From NCBI GenBank assembly GCA_051162045.1, contig JBISDI010000037.1: a stretch of 40,120 nucleotides of DNA. One strand, written 5' to 3'. Origin of the DNA: Anaerozeibacter quisquiliarum. Lineage in GTDB: Bacteria > Bacillota > Clostridia > Christensenellales > Aristaeellaceae. Position 1 is the stretch's first letter, and every line of letters begins with the position of its first letter. The notes under the pieces were generated by a model. The model had not been told where the DNA came from. It searched no databases and worked only from the letters and a program-made list of their open reading frames with translations. The translations under genes were made by a program, and so were the position numbers. Positions 6,987 to 14,836 of the stretch are shown here, piece by piece.

Positions 6987-7334
6987 GCCTTGCGTCAGCA
7001 TGTCAAGGTCGATTCCCGCCACGTCGGCCAGAATCTTGTACAGGTCGGCCATCAGCTTCTGGAAGCGGAACTCGGCCAGCAGGTACGCCGACGCGTCGGC
7101 ATTGAACTGCAGGAGCGAGGCGATCTGCTGCATGCGCTTGAGGTCGTCCTCGTCCATGCGCTGGCCGGACGCCACCCGCGCCTGCATCCGGAACTGCAGC
7201 CGCTTGTATTCGTCGAGCAGCGCCTTGTTGGTCGCGTCCTCGTAGGCCGTCTCGCGCAGCCGCTGATATTCCTGAAACTCCTCGGACTCGCGCAGCGCGC
7301 GCGCCAGCACATGCGCCTGGTCGTATACATTCAT
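6984..7334 (-). CDS. ylbF: YlbF/YmcA family protein
   Basis: A 116-residue, almost wholly helical cytosolic protein of the Com_YlbF family (N-terminal MNVYDQAHVLARALRESEEFQEYQRLRE, central YKRLQFRMQARV, C-terminal ADLYKILADVAGIDLDML). In Bacillus subtilis, YlbF and YmcA with YaaT form a complex that tunes RNase Y, competence and sporulation. Which paralogue this is cannot be decided here. The start ATG 7334 has GAGGGG nine bases upstream. It lies just downstream of the RNase J gene on the same strand, so an RNA-decay link is plausible. Its TAG stop is part of the CTAG edge of the adjoining repeat. Confidence 0.85.
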   Translation of the reverse strand: MNVYDQAHVLARALRESEEFQEYQRLRETAYEDATNKALLDEYKRLQFRMQARVASGQRMDEDDLKRMQQIASLLQFNADASAYLLAEFRFQKLMADLYKILADVAGIDLDMLTQG

Positions 7335-7648
7335 GAGATCAACCCCTCATTGTCCTTCGACGCATTGCGTCGGCGGTTGGTTCAATCCCCGTCAGGGCAA
7401 TCCCCACCGGAAACCCTGGGAGGTTCGGTCTACGCCTTCCAAGTTCAATCATAGGTGCCGGCTCCGCCGGTGCCTGTGGATTCCGGCAAGGGGCGAGCTT
7501 GCCCTCACTCAATCCGCAACGGTCGTCCCAGCCCGTTCGGGCCGGCTGCCCGCTTGCTCATTGGGCCGGCACCCTCCCCCCACGCCCACCGGGCGCGGCC
7601 GGATGCGCCCCGATCCGGAATCGATTCATGCAGCCGGACCCGCGCGGC
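7335..7648. other. Intergenic stretch between rnjA and ylbF
   Basis: 314 bases without a credible gene. A hairpin AGGTGCCGGC-TCC-GCCGGTGCCT (7453-7475, two wobble pairs) could be the rnjA terminator, although no T run follows it. Bases 7496-7530 match, in reverse complement, the family-B block at 4921-4948. No convincing promoter for ylbF was found. Confidence 0.4.
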
Positions 7649-9340
7649 CTAGATCTCCACGATCACCGGCAGGATCATCGGCGAGCGCTTGATGTTGTCG
7701 TAGATGTACTTCTGCACCGCCTCGCGCACGTCGCCCTTGACATGGTTCCAGTCGCTCGGATCGATGCGCCCAAACGACTCGAGCACGCCTTTCGCGGCGC
7801 TGCGCGTTCCCTCGACCAGCGCGTCGGCCTCGCGCATGTACACGAACCCGCGGCTGATGATGTCGGGGCCCGATACCACCATACCGGAGTTGCGGTCGAC
7901 CGCCATGATGACCATGAGCAGCCCGTCCTGCGACAGGTGCTTGCGGTCGCGCAGCACCACGGCGCCCACGTCGCCGATGCCCAGCCCGTCGATCAGCACC
8001 TCGCCGCTGGGCACGGTGCCCACGACGCCCAGCTTTTTCGTGCCGACCTCCATGATGTCGCCGGTTTGGATGATCTGCACATGCTCGGCCGGAAGCCCCA
8101 GCGACATCGCGAGATCCGCGTGCTGGTGCAGATGGCGGTACTCGCCGTGCACCGGTATAAAGAACTTCGGGTGCGCCAGCGTGTGGATCAGCTTGAGCTC
8201 CTCGCGGCAGGCGTGGCCCGAGACGTGCACGTCTTCGATCGCCTCGTAGATCACGTTCGCGCCGCTGCGCACCAATTGGTTGATGACACGCGACACCGAC
8301 CTCTCGTTGCCGGGGATGGGCGTGGCCGACACGATCACCATGTCGCTCTTGCGCACCTCGAGCTTTCGGTGCTCGGCGAACGCCATGCGCGCCAGGCCGC
8401 TCATCGGTTCGCCCTGGCTGCCGGTGGTCATCACCACGATCTCGTCGTCGTCGTAGCGGTCGAGGTCGTCCACCGAGATCAGCCGGCCTTCGGGGATCTT
8501 GAGTTCGCCCAGCTGCATGGCCACCTTCGACACGTTGAGCATGCTGCGCCCGACCAGGCAGAACTTGCGGTTGTAGCGCACCGCCGCGTCGACCACCTGC
8601 TGGATGCGGTGCACATTGCTGGCGAACATCGCGACGATGATGCGCCCGGGCGCCTTACCGAACAGGTTCATGAACGTCTCGCCCACGGTGCGCTCGCTCA
8701 TCGTGTAGCCGGGCCGCTCCACATTGGTGGAATCGGCCAGCAGCAGCAGCACGCCCTCGCGCCCGAGCTCGGCCAATCGACCCAGGTCGGTCACCTGACC
8801 GTCGATCGGGGTGTAGTCCACCTTGAAGTCGCCGGTGTGGATCACCGTGCCCACCGGCGTCTTGATCGCCAGCATCACCGCGCCGGCGATCGAGTGGTTG
8901 GCCTTGAGGAATTCCACCTCGAACGAGTCGCTGATCTTGACGCTGTCGCCGGGCTGGATCACGTTGAGCTGGATGCCGTTCACCCGGTGCTCCTTGAGCT
9001 TGTGCTCGACCAGCGCCAGCGTCAGCCGCGTGCCGTATACGGGCGCGGGCAGGTTGCGCAGGATGTAGGGCGACGCGCCGATATGATCCTCGTGGCCGTG
9101 CGTGATGACATACGCCCGGATCCGCGACGCGTTTTTCGTCAGGTAGGTGGTGTCGGGGATCACGAGATCGACGCCCGGCATATCCTCGCGGGGGAAGATC
9201 GAACCCATGTCCACCGCGATGATGTCGTCGCCGTACTCGAACACCGTCATGTTCTTACCGACCTCGCCCAGCCCGCCCAGCGGGATGATGCGCAGCCGCT
9301 TTTCATTGTCTGTTTTTTTGCTTTTGCTCCTTGTCGCCAT
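7649..9340 (-). CDS. rnjA: Ribonuclease J
   Basis: 563 residues. A metallo-beta-lactamase/beta-CASP RNase with 5'-3' exo- and endonuclease activity in mRNA turnover and rRNA maturation. The order is: IIPLGGLGEVGKNM (17-31), zinc motif HGHEDHIGA (81-89), later ligands at KANHSIAGA, HTGDFK and ADSTNVE, beta-CASP region TTGSQGEPMSGLARMA, and the final HVSGHACREEL and FIPVHGEYRHL motifs. A lysine-rich N-terminus (MATRSKSKK) precedes the domain. ATG 9340 was chosen over an upstream frame reaching 9550 because GGAGG stands seven bases before it. A ~200-base leader lies between the trxA-side terminator and this start, with no promoter I trust. Confidence 0.94.
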   Translation of the reverse strand: MATRSKSKKTDNEKRLRIIPLGGLGEVGKNMTVFEYGDDIIAVDMGSIFPREDMPGVDLVIPDTTYLTKNASRIRAYVITHGHEDHIGASPYILRNLPAPVYGTRLTLALVEHKLKEHRVNGIQLNVIQPGDSVKISDSFEVEFLKANHSIAGAVMLAIKTPVGTVIHTGDFKVDYTPIDGQVTDLGRLAELGREGVLLLLADSTNVERPGYTMSERTVGETFMNLFGKAPGRIIVAMFASNVHRIQQVVDAAVRYNRKFCLVGRSMLNVSKVAMQLGELKIPEGRLISVDDLDRYDDDEIVVMTTGSQGEPMSGLARMAFAEHRKLEVRKSDMVIVSATPIPGNERSVSRVINQLVRSGANVIYEAIEDVHVSGHACREELKLIHTLAHPKFFIPVHGEYRHLHQHADLAMSLGLPAEHVQIIQTGDIMEVGTKKLGVVGTVPSGEVLIDGLGIGDVGAVVLRDRKHLSQDGLLMVIMAVDRNSGMVVSGPDIISRGFVYMREADALVEGTRSAAKGVLESFGRIDPSDWNHVKGDVREAVQKYIYDNIKRSPMILPVIVEI

Positions 9341-9537
9341 AAAGGCCTCCTTCCAGTCGACTGCCTGAATTGAACGCACGAAAACAAGGGTTCTTCCTGT
9401 CATGGTGTAGAACCGTTGTGGACGCTTTGAAATCCCACCTAGGGCGACCCGGAACCTGGGACCAACATGCCCCCGTCCCGCAACGTGCGACGCCTCAGAT
9501 GTGGAAATCAGATGGTACCCACGCGCAAGCCCACGCA

Positions 9538-9564
9538 AAAAGCGCCGCAATTGCCGGCGCTTTT
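9538..9564 (-). terminator. Terminator downstream of the galT-rseC-trxA unit
   Basis: A perfect stem AAAAGCGCCG / CGGCGCTTTT (9538-9547 and 9555-9564) with a 7-base loop. Read on the minus strand it ends in TTTTT (9541-9537), so it stops transcription after trxA and the AraC remnant, before rnjA. A + side T run also exists, so it may work both ways. Confidence 0.72.
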
Positions 9565-9714
9565 GCTTGGCCTACCCTGCAATCTACTGCCGCCAGTATA
9601 TCACGGCAATGTAAGGATTTGAACACCGCCATACCGGCCGCCCTAAATGTTAACACGATCGATCCGCCGGGAAAACCTTTCCAGCCGCGACGGGTCTTTT
9701 CCCGCCATACTGCG

Positions 9715-9784
9715 TCAGACCGCCTTGAAATACGCCCGGTATTCCCGCGGCGTCTTTCCTTGTCTGACGAAAGAACCTCCCGTC
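9715..9784 (-). pseudogene. Remnant: C-terminus of an AraC-family regulator
   Basis: Just downstream of trxA, the minus strand encodes DGRFFRQT in one frame and GKTPREYRAYFKAV-stop in the next. Dropping one A in the run at 9758-9759 joins them into the typical AraC ending (RFFRQTGKTPREYRxxF). Only about 22 residues remain, cut off by the trxA end, so this is a decayed fragment with a frameshift and no function. Recognised by pattern only. Confidence 0.45.
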
Positions 9785-9799
9785 GCTTTGCGGCAAGCT

Positions 9800-10126
9800 T
9801 TACACGACGGAGCAATACTTATCCAGCAGTTCCTCGAGCGCTTCCTTGCCGCGCGCGCCGATCATGCGCTCCTGCTCGACGCCGTCCTTAAACAGGATCA
9901 GCGTGGGGATGCTGGTCACGCGGTAGCTAACCGCCGCGTCCTGCTCCTCGTCGATGTTGAGCTTGCCCACCGCGGCGCGGCCTGAATACTCCCCGGCCAG
10001 TTGCTCGATGATCGGCGCGATCATGCGGCAGGGGCCGCACCAGGGCGCCCAGAAGTCGACCAGCACCGTGCCCTGTCCCGCGAGCGCCTGCTGCGTAAGG
10101 TCCTTCGATGTAAAGTGCTTCACCAT
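9800..10126 (-). CDS. trxA: Thioredoxin
   Basis: A 108-residue cytosolic disulfide reductase of full family length. The active site FWAPWCGPCRM has redox cysteines 30 and 33. The family cis-proline region VTSIPTLILF and the C-terminal helix are present. ATG 10126 begins one base after the TGA of the rseC-like gene, with a GGGGGGAA ribosome site inside that gene. It is last of the galT-rseC-trxA transcript, ahead of the terminator at 9538-9564. Pairing with a cysteine-bearing RseC protein suggests a small redox module. Confidence 0.94.
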   Translation of the reverse strand: MVKHFTSKDLTQQALAGQGTVLVDFWAPWCGPCRMIAPIIEQLAGEYSGRAAVGKLNIDEEQDAAVSYRVTSIPTLILFKDGVEQERMIGARGKEALEELLDKYCSVV

Positions 10127-10127
10127 G

Positions 10128-10541
10128 TCAATATTCCCCCCGTTTATCTTGATCGTTGCAAAATTTCGGCTCGTACCGGCCGCTGCGCTTGAGCCGCGGC
10201 TCGAGCGCCTTCAGCACAAAGAAGCTCGCTGCCAGCGCGGACAGCCCGAGCGCGGCCTGGGCGAGGTCGGGAAGCCCCAACACCATGCCCAGCGCGAGTC
10301 CCAGCAGCAGGAAGACGATCGGTATGCCGTAGGCCAGCGCCGACGCCCTGAACGCGTTATCGTCGGGCAGGCTGATTACGACCTCGTCGCCCTCGCGGTA
10401 ATCGCCGTCCGGCAGCGGGTACCGAAGCGACTCCTGCCGCCCGTGCTGGCACGCGCCGCACTTGGCGCAGGCCTCGGAGCGCGTGAGCTCGGCCATCAGC
10501 TTCCCATCTACCCGTACGACGACAGCGGTCTTATCCATCAT
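10128..10541 (-). CDS. rseC: RseC/MucC-family SoxR-reducing-system-like membrane protein
   Basis: 137 residues. The N-terminal domain has the family cysteine cluster ACAKCGACQHG (C25, C28, C31), then a short beta domain (YREGDEVVISLPDDNAFRAS). Two transmembrane helices follow (~68-88 and ~92-112) and a basic C-terminal tail. RseC proteins couple to Rnf/Rsx electron-transfer complexes and to redox sensing. No rnf gene lies here. Two adjacent ATGs occur (10541 and 10538), with AAAAGGGG just upstream; either may be used. Only 21 bases separate it from galT, so it is in that operon. Confidence 0.85.
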   Translation of the reverse strand: MMDKTAVVVRVDGKLMAELTRSEACAKCGACQHGRQESLRYPLPDGDYREGDEVVISLPDDNAFRASALAYGIPIVFLLLGLALGMVLGLPDLAQAALGLSALAASFFVLKALEPRLKRSGRYEPKFCNDQDKRGEY

Positions 10542-10562
10542 AATACCCCTTTTTTGACTTCA

Positions 10563-12089
10563 TCAAACAATTGCGCGGTACCCCAACCCGCCGACGAACC
10601 GCAGGAACCCCGCCCGGCCGGCTTGATCCCGCTTGTACACCCCGGCGTCGGCCAGCACGCGCGCGCACTTTTCGGCCAGCGCGCGCCGGATCAGCGCGTC
10701 GGCCTCGTCCTCGCGCAGCGCGCGCTCAGGCGCGATCTCGCGGATCCAGGCGTAGTGCTTGGCGACCGGCTCGTCCGGGCCCGGCGCGTCTCCGAGGGCG
10801 CGCGCATAGGTCAGGTAGTCCCGCGCCGCATGAAGCTCGCCGATCAGCCGGCCCGGCAGGATGAACAGCCCCATCACCTCGATCAGGCCGATGTTCTCCT
10901 TTTTGACGTGGTGCAGGTCTGCGTGCGGGTGGAAGATGCCCAGCGGGTGCTCGGCGTTCACGCGGTTGTTGCGCAGCACCAGGTTGACGATGTACCGATT
11001 TCCCTCGCGCCGCGCGATCGGCGTGATGGTGTTGTGGGGCTGGTCGGTGTGCGCGAGGATGCCGAGCGATTCGTCCGAGTAGGCGCGCCAGGCGTCGAGC
11101 ATATCGACCGACGCGTCGATCAGCGAAGAGGCGTCCTCGCCCGACAGCCGCACGCAGCTCATCGGCCAGTCGACGATCTCGGCCTGAACGCGCGGATCGG
11201 AACCGGCGAGGGGGATGAGCGCGCCCGCCGCGTCCATCGGGAACCGGTGCGCGCCGCCCTGGAAGTGGTCGTGCGACAGGATCGAGCCGCCCACGATCGG
11301 CAGGTCGGCGTTCGAGCCCAGAAAGTAGTGCGGGAACCGGTCGACGAACTCGAGCAGCCGCGCGAAGGTGCCGCGGCCAATCGCCATCGGCCGGTGCTCG
11401 TCGCTGAGCACGATGTTGTGCTCGTCGTAGTACAGGTAGGGCGAGTATTGCAGGTAGAACCGCTCGCCGTGCAGCGTCAGCGGCACCATCCGGTGGTTCT
11501 GGCGCGCGGGGAAGCCGGGCCGCCCGGCATAGCCCGGGTTTTCGACGCACAGCATGCAGGCGGGATACGAAAGCCGCGGGGCCGTGAGCGCCGCCGCGAT
11601 GTCGCGCGGGTCCTTCTCGGGCTTCGAAAGGTTGATCGTGATCTCGAGCGGCCCTGCGGGCGAGTCCTCGACGAAGCGCACGTTGCTTTCGATGCGATCG
11701 ACCTTGATGTAGTCGCACGCGCGGCACAGCCGATAGAACCAATCGGTCGCCGCCCGCGCGCCTTCGCGTTCGTAAAGCGCCCGGAACCGCTCGCGCACCG
11801 CCTGAGGCGCGGGCGTAATCAGCCCGCAAAGCCGCGCCCCGAAGCGCCCGCGCGCGTCGGCCGTATCTTCGATCAGTCCGCGCGCCGCGGCGTCGCGCGC
11901 AAGCGGCTCGATGATGCCGGTCACCGTGTCCGGCAGCGGCGCGTCGTCGGCTTCGGCCGCCTCGGGCGCGTCCAAACCCATCGCGTCCAGCAGCAGATTC
12001 CGCGCGTAAGCCCAGTCCTCGCGTTCGAGCAGCGCTCGATCGACCGCAAACGCGATCAACCGCTCGATGTAGTAGGTCGTGTTCTTCAT
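10563..12089 (-). CDS. galT: UDP-glucose--hexose-1-phosphate uridylyltransferase, class II
   Basis: 508 residues, the length of the Firmicutes class II GalT rather than the ~350-residue class I enzyme. It exchanges galactose-1-phosphate with UDP-glucose in the Leloir pathway. Motifs seen are the N-terminal YYIERLIAFA, the cysteine region YPACMLCVENPGYAGRPGFPARQNHR, the active-site block LPIVGGSILSHDHFQGGAHRFPM, HNTITPIAR and GIFHPHADLHHVKKENIGLIEVMGLFILP. ATG 12089 has GGGGG nearby and a good promoter at 12115-12143. No galK or galE is present. It heads an operon with rseC and trxA, an unusual partnership. It is transcribed divergently from the GntR/LacI-type regulator. Confidence 0.93.
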   Translation of the reverse strand: MKNTTYYIERLIAFAVDRALLEREDWAYARNLLLDAMGLDAPEAAEADDAPLPDTVTGIIEPLARDAAARGLIEDTADARGRFGARLCGLITPAPQAVRERFRALYEREGARAATDWFYRLCRACDYIKVDRIESNVRFVEDSPAGPLEITINLSKPEKDPRDIAAALTAPRLSYPACMLCVENPGYAGRPGFPARQNHRMVPLTLHGERFYLQYSPYLYYDEHNIVLSDEHRPMAIGRGTFARLLEFVDRFPHYFLGSNADLPIVGGSILSHDHFQGGAHRFPMDAAGALIPLAGSDPRVQAEIVDWPMSCVRLSGEDASSLIDASVDMLDAWRAYSDESLGILAHTDQPHNTITPIARREGNRYIVNLVLRNNRVNAEHPLGIFHPHADLHHVKKENIGLIEVMGLFILPGRLIGELHAARDYLTYARALGDAPGPDEPVAKHYAWIREIAPERALREDEADALIRRALAEKCARVLADAGVYKRDQAGRAGFLRFVGGLGYRAIV

Positions 12090-12114
12090 GTCCCATCCCC
12101 CTGATTCGCCGCTT

Positions 12115-12143
12115 ATTGTACCATTTCAGCAGGGGAATTTCAA
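12115..12143 (-). promoter_or_regulatory. galT: Promoter of galT-rseC-trxA
   Basis: On the minus strand TTGAAA (12143-12138), a 17-base spacer and TACAAT (12120-12115), with TG one base before the -10 (extended -10). It lies about 25 bases from ATG 12089, so the leader is short. Confidence 0.8.
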
Positions 12144-12224
12144 TCGCAAGCGGTGTCGTCGCGCATCGGAAGGCGTTGTTATTTTTCCTACGGTGATGCG
12201 CTTGGGGTGTGAAACTCGCATAGT

Positions 12225-12297
12225 TGCCTTAAATTAGTCAAATGTGCCTTAAAATCTGTAAAGTAATTGCGCTATCGGAGGGTTTGCCTTATAATAT
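12225..12297 (+). promoter_or_regulatory. Three phased TGCCTTA boxes over the regulator promoter
   Basis: TGCCTTAAATTAG starts at 12225, TGCCTTAAAATCT at 12245 and TGCCTTATAATAT at 12285, that is, 20 and 40 bases apart. The third box contains the -10 hexamer. The spacing puts all three on the same face of the helix, as expected for repeated binding sites of one regulator. The protein encoded just downstream is the natural candidate (inference). Confidence 0.5.
12267..12295 (+). promoter_or_regulatory. Promoter of the GntR/LacI-type regulator
   Basis: A perfect TATAAT (12290-12295) stands 17 bases after a weak TTGCGC (12267-12272) and about 45 bases before ATG 12341. The weak -35 suggests low basal activity or activator dependence. 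Confidence 0.6.
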
Positions 12298-12340
12298 GGG
12301 CAGGTGCTGCCTGATCAATACCAGTGTCGGAGAGGAAGCC

Positions 12341-13426
12341 ATGCTGCGATACAAGGAAATCAAGCGGATGCTGATGGACATGGTGGTCAAGATGCATCCC
12401 GGGGAAAAGCTGCCCTCTCGCCATCAGCTGTGCGCGCGATTGGATACATCTCGGATGACGCTGGACAAGGCGATCGCCGAGATGGAGCGCGAAGGTATTT
12501 TGTACGCGCAAAAAGGCAGCGGCACCTACATCAACGCCCTGATCGAGAAGACCGTGCCGGTGACCGAAAACTGGGGGCTGATCCTTCCCAATGTGATGAC
12601 GACGGTGTTCGTCGAGATCACCCGCGCGATTGAAAATTTTGCCGAGTCCAAGGGCATCAACCTGATCTTATGCAATTCGGACGACGACATTGACAAGCAG
12701 GAGAACTATATCCGCAGGCTGCAGGCTTCGCCGGTATCGGGGTTCATAATGATTCCCGTGGTCAGCGAGGACGCCGGCGTGAATTACCGGGTCTACGGGC
12801 GGTTGGTTGAAGCCAAGGTGCCGCTGGTCTTTTGCAGCCGGACCATCCCCCACATCAACGCGCCCGTGGTTTCCGTCAACAACTTTTACGGGGGCTACAT
12901 TGCCACCAGGCATTTGATCGGGCGCGGATACCGCAACATCGCTTTCGCGGCTACCGCCCAGCACAACCGCGCTGTGTGCAACGACCGTTGCCAAGGCTAC
13001 ATCAGCGCGCTGATGGAGGCCGGCCTGCCCGTACGGCGCAGGCTCATCCTGTCCACCTGCCCGGACGGTGAGGAGAGCGCGTACCGGACCATGCGCGAGT
13101 TGATCGCCTCAGAGGAGGAAATCGACGCGGTGTTCGGCATAAACGACGCGGAGTGCCAGATGCTGTACCGGGCCATCGAGGACAGCGGCCTGCGCGTTTC
13201 GCAGGACATCGGCGTGATCGGCTTTGACAATACGCACGACTGCGTCGGCATGAGTCCGCCGTTAACCTCCATGACCTACAGGGGGATGGAGATCGGGGAG
13301 ATCGCGGCCAAGATCTTGTGGGATATGTCCCACAAGAAAGCGCCGTCCAGCGGGTACATGTACTACTTCTGCCAGCCCGAGTTGGTGGAGCGCCAAAGCT
13401 GTTTGGGCAAGGAAGGCGGGCGTTGA
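12341..13426 (+). CDS. GntR/LacI-type (AraR-like) sugar-responsive transcriptional regulator
   Basis: 361 residues. An N-terminal GntR winged helix (~1-70: LPSRHQLCARLDTSRMTLDKAIAEMEREGIL..KGSGTYI) is fused to a LacI-type periplasmic-binding-fold sensor (~80-355: GLILPNVMTTVFVEI, FIMIPVV, PVVSVNNFYGGYIATRHLIGRGYRNIAF, DAVFGINDAE, DIGVIGFDNT). This architecture is known from AraR and relatives. ATG 12341 has GGAGAGGAAG close upstream; the longer frame from 12242 lacks a ribosome site and overlaps the promoter. It precedes a CUT1 transporter operon it probably controls. The effector sugar is unknown. Confidence 0.88.
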   Translation: MLRYKEIKRMLMDMVVKMHPGEKLPSRHQLCARLDTSRMTLDKAIAEMEREGILYAQKGSGTYINALIEKTVPVTENWGLILPNVMTTVFVEITRAIENFAESKGINLILCNSDDDIDKQENYIRRLQASPVSGFIMIPVVSEDAGVNYRVYGRLVEAKVPLVFCSRTIPHINAPVVSVNNFYGGYIATRHLIGRGYRNIAFAATAQHNRAVCNDRCQGYISALMEAGLPVRRRLILSTCPDGEESAYRTMRELIASEEEIDAVFGINDAECQMLYRAIEDSGLRVSQDIGVIGFDNTHDCVGMSPPLTSMTYRGMEIGEIAAKILWDMSHKKAPSSGYMYYFCQPELVERQSCLGKEGGR

Positions 13427-13498
13427 CGGCCCCATGAATCTGTATTCCGCCCGTCGAGGGTGAGGGATAGGGATATATCTGAAGGGAGCGGGAGAGAT

Positions 13499-14746
13499 AT
13501 GAGAAAGGTTACGACCCTGGTTTTGACCCTGGCGCTGACACTGTCCCTGGCGGTGGCCGCCTACGCCCAAGAAGGGCAAGTGACGATCAACCTATGGCAT
13601 CGCTGGAGCGGCAAGACCGAAGCGGCGCTGACGGAAGTCATCAAGGGTTTTGAGGCCGCCAATCCGGGCGTTCATGTGGAGGTCACCGCCAAGTCGGGCG
13701 AGTACTTCGCCCTGCTGCAGTCGATGATCGCCGACGCGGCCGCCGGCAACCCCCTGCCCGATATCTTCGTCGGCGGTTACAATCTGCTCAACTACATCGC
13801 GACCGAGCTGAAACCCACGAAGATCGACGAGATCGCCCCCTCGCAGGAGGCGCTGGACGCGCTGTACGCAAATTACATGGACGGCATGCTGACGCTTGCG
13901 CAGTATAACGGAGAGCAGGTGGGCCTGCCCTACGCGGTGAGCATCATGCCCATGTACATCAACATGGACCTGTTCAGGGCGGCGGGCTTGACCGAAGCGG
14001 ACATCCCTACCACCTGGGACGAGGTGTTCAAGGTGGCGGCGGTCATCGAGGAGAAGACCGATGCCATCGGCGTGCAGTTGCACAACATGGAGGATGCCTG
14101 GGCCGATCAGGCGTTGGTGTTCTCCCGCGGCGGGCAGTTGCTCACCGAGGACAAGCAGCGGTGCGACTTCACCAACGAGGGCGCCGTCGCGGCCATCGGC
14201 ATGTGGCAGGAGCTGTACAAAAAGGGCTATGCTTCGGCGCTGTCCTCCAGCGAGATACAGTCCACCTTTACCTCCGGCAACCTGGCGATCTACTGCACCT
14301 CGATCATGTCGGTGAACACCATCGTCGAGTACAGCGACTTTGAGGTGAAGATCAACAAGACCCCCTCGTTCGAGGGTTACGACCTTAAGCTGCCCTCCGG
14401 CGGCGCGGCCCTGATCTCCTTTGCCCGCGACCAACAGAAGCTGGATGCGGTGTGGTCCTTCCTCAATTACGCCATCGGTGAGGGAATGAAGGGCTGGGCG
14501 GAGAATTCCGGCTACCTGTGCCTGACCAACATCGAGGTGGAGAAGAACCAGCATATGGCGCCGGCCTATGACTGCCTGCCCTATGCTGTGACATGGGAGT
14601 GCTGGCCCGGCGGCTCCATTGGCATGGAGATCGACCGCATGTGGATCAATGCCCGCAACCAGATCCTTTGGGAGGGCGCGGATGTGATGGAGACGCTTTC
14701 CGCGCTGCAGGACGAGTGCAACATGATGCTGGAGGCGGCCGGCTGA
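13499..14746 (+). CDS. CUT1 ABC transporter sugar-binding protein (family 1, UgpB/MalE-like)
   Basis: 415 residues. The Sec signal peptide (1-24, ending VAAYAQ) has no lipobox cysteine. The family-1 solute-binding fold follows: VTINLWHRWSGKTEAALTEVIKGFEAANPGVHVEV, PDIFVGGYN, GLPYAVSIMPMYINMDLFRAAGL, TTWDEVFKVA, FTSGNLAIYCTS. ATG 13499 has GGAGCGGGAGAG upstream; the frame is open to 13460. It captures a sugar or oligosaccharide outside the cell for the two permeases at 15688-17425. A hairpin at 14782-14814 directly follows, probably to keep this gene's mRNA more abundant than the rest. Confidence 0.9.
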   Translation: MRKVTTLVLTLALTLSLAVAAYAQEGQVTINLWHRWSGKTEAALTEVIKGFEAANPGVHVEVTAKSGEYFALLQSMIADAAAGNPLPDIFVGGYNLLNYIATELKPTKIDEIAPSQEALDALYANYMDGMLTLAQYNGEQVGLPYAVSIMPMYINMDLFRAAGLTEADIPTTWDEVFKVAAVIEEKTDAIGVQLHNMEDAWADQALVFSRGGQLLTEDKQRCDFTNEGAVAAIGMWQELYKKGYASALSSSEIQSTFTSGNLAIYCTSIMSVNTIVEYSDFEVKINKTPSFEGYDLKLPSGGAALISFARDQQKLDAVWSFLNYAIGEGMKGWAENSGYLCLTNIEVEKNQHMAPAYDCLPYAVTWECWPGGSIGMEIDRMWINARNQILWEGADVMETLSALQDECNMMLEAAG

Positions 14747-14781
14747 TCGGGTGCCGAAAAAACCAAGAAGCGCAATTGGGA

Positions 14782-14814
14782 GGGGATTGGCGCGGAACGG
14801 TCGCGCCAATCCCC
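14782..14814 (+). promoter_or_regulatory. Intercistronic hairpin after the binding-protein gene
   Basis: A perfect 13-bp stem (GGGGATTGGCGCG / CGCGCCAATCCCC) with a 7-base loop and no T run. It lies in the 90-base gap before the epimerase gene. Such structures commonly protect the upstream binding-protein mRNA or partly terminate transcription. A matching structure occurs at 28123-28160 in the second CUT1 operon. Confidence 0.7.
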
Positions 14815-14836
14815 CTACAGATGGAGGCGAGCGAAC

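Noticed and set aside
7421..7460. tRNA-like GTTCAATC segment upstream of ylbF
   Set aside because: No cloverleaf can be drawn; acceptor and D stems are absent.
7499..9373. Long + strand open frame opposite rnjA
   Set aside because: Shadow frame rich in His, Val and Asp; RNase J motifs are unambiguous on the other strand.
9954..12104. Long + strand open frame opposite rseC and galT
   Set aside because: Low-complexity Arg/Val/His-rich translation; the minus strand holds clear GalT and RseC.
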